From assembly GCA_030691805.1 (NCBI GenBank), contig JAUYDP010000337.1, forward strand, positions 1 to 9,008: a DNA stretch of 9,008 bases, in the 5' to 3' direction. Below the pieces are notes generated by a model. That model saw only the letters and a program-made list of their open reading frames with translations, did not search any database and was not told where the DNA came from. The position numbers were made by a program, and so were the translations under genes. Origin of the DNA: Dehalococcoidia bacterium. Its GTDB lineage: Bacteria; Chloroflexota; Dehalococcoidia; JAUYDP01. Positions 5,479-9,008 of the stretch are shown here, piece after piece; position 1 is the first letter of the stretch, and each line of letters starts with the position of its first letter.

Positions 5479-6562
5479 ATGGGCCACTGGGGAAAACTGA
5501 CAGACTTCGAGGACATCCGCCAACTGGACCTGGCCCACACGCTGGAACGGAGCGCCAGGCTGGTCCCGGATAAACTAGCCCTGATCTATGAGGACCAGCG
5601 CGTAACCTATAAGGAGCTAAACGACCGGGCTGATGCCCTAGCCGCCAGCCTCCAGCAACTGGGCCTGAAGAAGGGAGACCGGGTGGCCATAGACCTGGTC
5701 AAATACCCGACCTCCAGCATGCCATCGCCGTGGGAGGAGGCTCGGTGCGGGATGTGCTGGACTTCGATGGGCTGGTCTGGAGACCGGCCTTCCCAGTTTC
5801 CATCATTACGACGTCTCCTCCGTACGGGTTGGATTCGGCGGCGGCGCTGTCTGGCCGCCGGAGCTCTTCCGGCGGGCGGAGCAGATGCTGCGGATGGAAT
5901 TATTCTCCGGCTGGGGTATGGCGGAGGTGGCCGGGCTCGGTATCTACTGCCATGCCAGGGACCCGAACCGGGACAACAGTATTGGCAAACCTCTGCCCGA
6001 TGCCGCGGCCAAGGTCGTAGACCCAAACACCGGCCAGGAGCCGCCTCCAGGCGAGCCGGGAGAGCTTCTTTTCGGGGGTCCCATTCTGAAGGGGTACTGG
6101 AACAACCCTGGGGAGACGACCAGGGCTATAGACAGTGAAGGCTTCCTGCACACCGGCGACCTGGCAACCAAAGATAAAGAAGGCTATATACGGATGGTCA
6201 GCCGCATCAAGGAGATCATCAAGAAGGGAGGCTATTCCGTCAACCCCAACGAGATAGAATCCCTTCTATGCGAGCATCCCCGAGTGAAAGAGGCCTGTAT
6301 CATCTCCACCCCCAATCCCGTCATGGGAGAGAGCATCTGTGCCTGTGTCGTAACCAGAGACGGCAAGCCCCTTACCCTTAGGGAAGTAAGGGACTTCATG
6401 GCGGATAAGATAGCCAGCTATAAAGTACCCGATGAGCTTTGCAACTTCCCGGACTTCCCCCGCCTGGCAGGAGGGATCAAGATCCGCAAGTTCGGGCTGG
6501 ACTCCGTCCAGGAAATGGCCATAGCCGCCGAGAGCCGGGAGAAGTCCCGGAGGACCAAATGA
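5479..6562 (+). pseudogene. Degraded AMP-dependent acyl-CoA synthetase/ligase
   Basis: Intact ligases of this family activate carboxylic acids to acyl-CoA using ATP and are usually about 500-550 codons; this locus spans only about 361. It starts well (GGAGG at 5468-5472, ATG 5479), and residues 1-75 are a normal N-terminus (LTDFEDIRQLDLAHTLERSA, then YEDQRVTYKELNDRADALA, then KKGDRVAIDL). Near 5690-5703 family-like sequence moves to another frame (IPDLQHAIAVGGGSVRDV, 5703-5756). Near 5765-5785 it moves to the third frame (YDVSSVRVGFGGGAVWPPEL), which stays open to 6562. That last part carries the FSGWGMAEV, DSEGFLHTGDL and RIKEIIKKGGYSVNPNEIE motifs and the C-terminal GGIKIRKFGL. The ATP-binding TSGTTG-type loop and its surroundings are absent. 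The pattern is two internal deletions, each changing phase. The C-terminal frame (225 residues from ATG 5885) could still be translated but could not adenylate. The stop overlaps the next gene's ATG. An assembly artefact is possible. Confidence 0.88.
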
Positions 6563-8781
6563 CCATCGTGCGCACTGTCTGCACCCCCAACTGCTGCAAC
6601 ACCTGCGGCCTCCTGGCACACGTGGAGGGAGGAAGGATCAACAGGGTGGAGCCGGCCCCCTTTCCCGATACTCGCTACACTCGCATCTGCCTTAAGGGGC
6701 TGGCCTCGCTGGAGCGACAATACCATCCCGAGCGCCTGAAGCGCCCCTTGCGGCGGGCCGGCGAACGGGGAAGCGGCCGGTGGGAAGAGGTAACATGGGA
6801 CGTCGCTCTCGACGATATCGCCGCCAGGCTCAAGGACATCGCCAGCCGTCACGGGGCCCGCTCCGTGGCCTTCGCCACCCTTACCGGCTCCTACGGCCTG
6901 CTAGCCAGCAACACCGCTAATCGCTTCGCCAGCGTGTTCGGTGGCAGCGTGCCTACCCGTGGCACCATCATGGGGGACAACGGCGGCAATATGGGTATGG
7001 CTCTGGCCCTGGGTCGGGTCACCGCTCATGAGCCCGAGGACTGGGCCAACTCCCGCTTCCTTATCCTCTGGGGCCGCAACCTCGCCGAGACCTACATGAA
7101 CGACTTCCGGTTCGTCCTTGAAGCCCGGGAGAAGGGGGCTATCGTGGTGGCCATAGACCCCCGCTTCACGCCCACGTGCGCCCAATGCGACCAGTGGATA
7201 CCCATCCGGCCCGGCGCCGACACGGCCCTGGCCCTGGGGATGATGCAGGTCGTTATCCAGGACCGCCTGTACGATAGGGCCTTCCTGGCACGCCACACCG
7301 TAGCCCCCTTCCTGGTGCGGACAGGAGACGGCCACTTCCTACGGGACTCGGCCGGCCAGCCCCTGGCCTGGGACCTTGCCAATGGGCGGCCCGGGCCCGC
7401 CGGGGACACCGGGGACCCGGCCCTCACGGGAACGTACGCCGTGGATGGGATTGCCTGCGCCCCCGCCTTCCAGAAGCTGGCCGACCTGGCTAACGGATAC
7501 CCGCCGGACCGGGCGGCCGCCGTCACCGGGGTTCCGGCTGACGTCATCCGGCGCCTGGCCTGCGACTATGCCACCACCAGGCCAGCCGCGATCCTGCTTA
7601 GCCAGGGAGCCCAGCGCTACTTCCATGGCCACCAGTTCTTCCGCGCCGGCATCACCCTGGCGGCCCTCACCGGCAACCTGGGCGTATCCGGCGGCGGCGC
7701 CTCCTCCATCTTCATATGGCCCATGCACTCCGCCTTCGATTATGCGGGCTTCAACTACCCGGATGGCAAGCGCTATGCCTCCCTTCCCGGAATGATGTTC
7801 TACGAGGCTATTGCTGAGGGCAAGCCCTGGCCGGTGCGCGCTGCCTGGTTCACAGGGTACAACTTCATCAACCAGGCCGCCGACCCGAACCGCACGATTC
7901 GCGAGCTCTTCCCCAAGCTGGAACTCATCGTGGCTTCGGAGCAGTTCATGACCGCCACCGCCGAGCAAGCAGACTATGTCCTGCCGGTGACCACCTTCTT
8001 CGAGTCCGATGACCTGGTGCTGGCCTACGACAATCTCTACGTGCAGCTTCAGCAGAAAGTTGTGGAGCCCTGGGGAGAAGCCAGATCCGACATAGAAGTC
8101 TTCAGCGATCTGGCCGGGAGGATGGGCCTGGGCCGCTATTTCGACAGGACTCCCGAACAGTTCCTGAGCGCCCTCCTTAACTCCGGAGACCCGCTGCTGG
8201 AGGGAATCACTCTGGAGCGTCTGCGCAGGGAGGGGGCCATCCGCCTGAACCTGCCCAGGCCGTACGTCCCCTTCGCCGACAAAGCCTTCCCCACCCCGAC
8301 GGGCCGCGTAGAGTTCTACTCGGAGCGTCTGGTGGAGATCGAGCAAGAGCTTCCGGTTCACCTGGAGCCCCTGGAGGGGCCAGGGTCGGCCCAGGGAAAG
8401 AAGTATCCCCTCACTTTTCTCACCGCCCATAGCCGCTTCTCCGCCAACTCCCAGCACTTCGCCCTACCCCACGTGGCGGCCCTCTGCCCCGAGCCGCTGC
8501 TGGAGATGAACCCCGAGGATGCCGGGGCGCGTGCCGTCCGGGACGGCGATGAGGTGGAGGTCTTCAACGACCGCGGCCATTGCCGGGTGAAGGTCCGGGT
8601 TACGCCGGGAATAGCGCCGGGGGTGTTGAACCTGCACCAGGGATGGTGGCCCCGGGACTTCGCCACCGGCAGCCAGCAGTCCTTGACCCAGGGCGCCGTC
8701 AACCCGGACCAGGTATTCATCGGAGAGGCCAACTGGGCCATCTTCGATTGCGCCGTGGACGTCCGGAGAGTGTGGCCATGA
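6559..8781 (+). CDS. Molybdopterin oxidoreductase, catalytic subunit (DMSO reductase superfamily)
   Basis: The 740-residue protein has the full architecture of the DMSO reductase superfamily, which uses a Mo or W bis-pyranopterin cofactor. The N-terminal [4Fe-4S] domain has Cys8, Cys12, Cys16 and Cys44 (C-x3-C-x3-C-x27-C; an extra Cys13 sits beside Cys12). The central domain includes FLILWGRNLAETYMNDFRF (167-185), VVAIDPRFTPT (196-206) and FRAGITLAALTGNLGVSGGG (361-380). The C-terminal cofactor domain shows LTAHSRFSANSQ (621-632), PEDAGARAVRDGDEVEVFND (652-671) and NLHQGWWP (691-698). The expected metal-ligand stretch reads RGTIMGDNGGN (134-144), with no Ser, Cys or Sec; Asp140 is a candidate. 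ATG 6559 has GGAGGA at 6549-6554 and overlaps the ligase stop (ATGA). A start further upstream would extend out of frame through the ligase. There is no Tat signal, implying a cytoplasmic location. A ferredoxin subunit overlaps downstream. Reaction and substrate cannot be assigned; thiosulfate/polysulfide reductase, DMSO reductase and transhydroxylase relatives share this form. Confidence 0.9.
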   Translation: MTIVRTVCTPNCCNTCGLLAHVEGGRINRVEPAPFPDTRYTRICLKGLASLERQYHPERLKRPLRRAGERGSGRWEEVTWDVALDDIAARLKDIASRHGARSVAFATLTGSYGLLASNTANRFASVFGGSVPTRGTIMGDNGGNMGMALALGRVTAHEPEDWANSRFLILWGRNLAETYMNDFRFVLEAREKGAIVVAIDPRFTPTCAQCDQWIPIRPGADTALALGMMQVVIQDRLYDRAFLARHTVAPFLVRTGDGHFLRDSAGQPLAWDLANGRPGPAGDTGDPALTGTYAVDGIACAPAFQKLADLANGYPPDRAAAVTGVPADVIRRLACDYATTRPAAILLSQGAQRYFHGHQFFRAGITLAALTGNLGVSGGGASSIFIWPMHSAFDYAGFNYPDGKRYASLPGMMFYEAIAEGKPWPVRAAWFTGYNFINQAADPNRTIRELFPKLELIVASEQFMTATAEQADYVLPVTTFFESDDLVLAYDNLYVQLQQKVVEPWGEARSDIEVFSDLAGRMGLGRYFDRTPEQFLSALLNSGDPLLEGITLERLRREGAIRLNLPRPYVPFADKAFPTPTGRVEFYSERLVEIEQELPVHLEPLEGPGSAQGKKYPLTFLTAHSRFSANSQHFALPHVAALCPEPLLEMNPEDAGARAVRDGDEVEVFNDRGHCRVKVRVTPGIAPGVLNLHQGWWPRDFATGSQQSLTQGAVNPDQVFIGEANWAIFDCAVDVRRVWP

Positions 8782-9008
8782 ACATCGTAGCTTTCGCCGT
8801 CGCCCTGGACCGGTGTATCGGGTGCCACACCTGTACCGTAGCCTGCCAGATGGAGAAGGGCCTGGAGCCGGGAGTGGCTCTGATCCCCGTCTATACGCTC
8901 AGCGGGTCCAGGGACGTGCCCCTGGGCGTTTACCCGGCGCTTTACCTGGACTACGTGCCGCGTCCCTGCGCCCAATGCCAGAAGCCGCCCTGCGTCCCCG
9001 CCTGCCCG
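8778..9008 (+). CDS. DmsB-like 4Fe-4S electron-transfer subunit, 3' end missing
   Basis: The frame opens at ATG 8778, overlapping the molybdoenzyme stop (ATGA), with GGAGAG (8765-8770) upstream, and is still open at the window edge; 77 residues are visible. Two ferredoxin cysteine clusters are seen: Cys13, 16, 19, 23 in CIGCHTCTVACQ, and Cys64, 67, 72, 76 in CAQCQKPPCVPACP. This layout matches the four-cluster DmsB/PhsB/NrfC family that passes electrons between a molybdoenzyme and a membrane quinol-linked subunit or another carrier. Complete members have about 180-230 residues, so more than half is probably missing. A membrane anchor of the NrfD or DmsC type may follow beyond the window. The overlap strongly implies that it is the dedicated partner of the upstream enzyme. 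Confidence 0.9.
   Translation, partial: MNIVAFAVALDRCIGCHTCTVACQMEKGLEPGVALIPVYTLSGSRDVPLGVYPALYLDYVPRPCAQCQKPPCVPACP

Noticed and set aside
5730..6020. 96-codon frame considered as a separate small gene
   Set aside because: Its start is a fragment of the ligase in a shifted frame and the rest is a shadow of the ligase C-terminal half, so it is part of the pseudogene.
6439..6558. 40-residue N-terminal extension of the molybdoenzyme
   Set aside because: It is an out-of-frame reading of the ligase 3' end, Pro/Arg/Gly-rich, with no family similarity. ATG 6559 has its own ribosome site and places the Cys cluster at the normal distance from the N-terminus.
7339..8457. Long open frame of 372 codons on the - strand
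   Set aside because: It lies wholly antisense to the well-supported molybdoenzyme, and its Gly/Val/Glu-rich translation is a typical high-GC shadow with no recognisable motif.

Overview
The window looks like bacterial chromosome of moderately high GC content. All genes are on the + strand and tightly packed, and together they form a CoA-dependent catabolic locus next to a molybdenum oxidoreductase. No taxonomic marker is present. The gene mix (acyl-CoA dehydrogenase, 3-hydroxyacyl-CoA dehydrogenase, thiolase, cytoplasmic-looking molybdopterin enzyme with a DmsB-like partner) and the dispersed-repeat style of the non-coding DNA would fit an anaerobic bacterium such as a Dehalococcoidia-type Chloroflexota. 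That assignment is an impression, not a demonstrated fact.

Layout: bases 1-138 hold a non-coding repeat (12-bp inverted repeat plus a 19-bp tandem duplication). Unit 1 (182-2212) encodes a 3-hydroxyacyl-CoA dehydrogenase and an acyl-CoA dehydrogenase and ends in a clear hairpin terminator (2246-2271). A gap of about 366 bases (2272-2637) has small hairpins but no convincing gene. Unit 2 (2638-4468) holds two small uncharacterised proteins followed at short spacing by a thiolase. A perfect 28-bp palindrome (4500-4527) separates it from unit 3 (4631 to the window end). Unit 3 has an Asp/Glu/hydantoin-racemase-family protein, a broken AMP-dependent acyl-CoA ligase, a 740-residue molybdopterin oxidoreductase, and the first 77 residues of a ferredoxin-type electron-transfer subunit that runs off the end.

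How the genes could work together: a CoA ligase would activate an organic acid, and the dehydrogenase, 3-hydroxyacyl-CoA dehydrogenase and thiolase would carry out beta-oxidation-like steps. No enoyl-CoA hydratase is in the window. The molybdoenzyme and its iron-sulfur partner would do a redox step on an unknown substrate, and the racemase-family protein could adjust stereochemistry. The ligase, however, is a pseudogene lacking its ATP-binding core, so activation must come from elsewhere.

The most notable points are: (a) the acyl-CoA dehydrogenase has Val at the position of the usual catalytic Glu, with no evident replacement at the alternative site; (b) the ligase shows two internal deletions that shift the frame through all three phases, while its downstream coupling to the molybdoenzyme is preserved; (c) the molybdoenzyme lacks Ser, Cys or Sec at the expected metal-ligand site, where an Asp is nearby; (d) an uncharacterised pair of small proteins sits directly upstream of the thiolase. 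I did not find a clearly new multi-gene system such as a defence island, CRISPR array or biosynthetic cluster.
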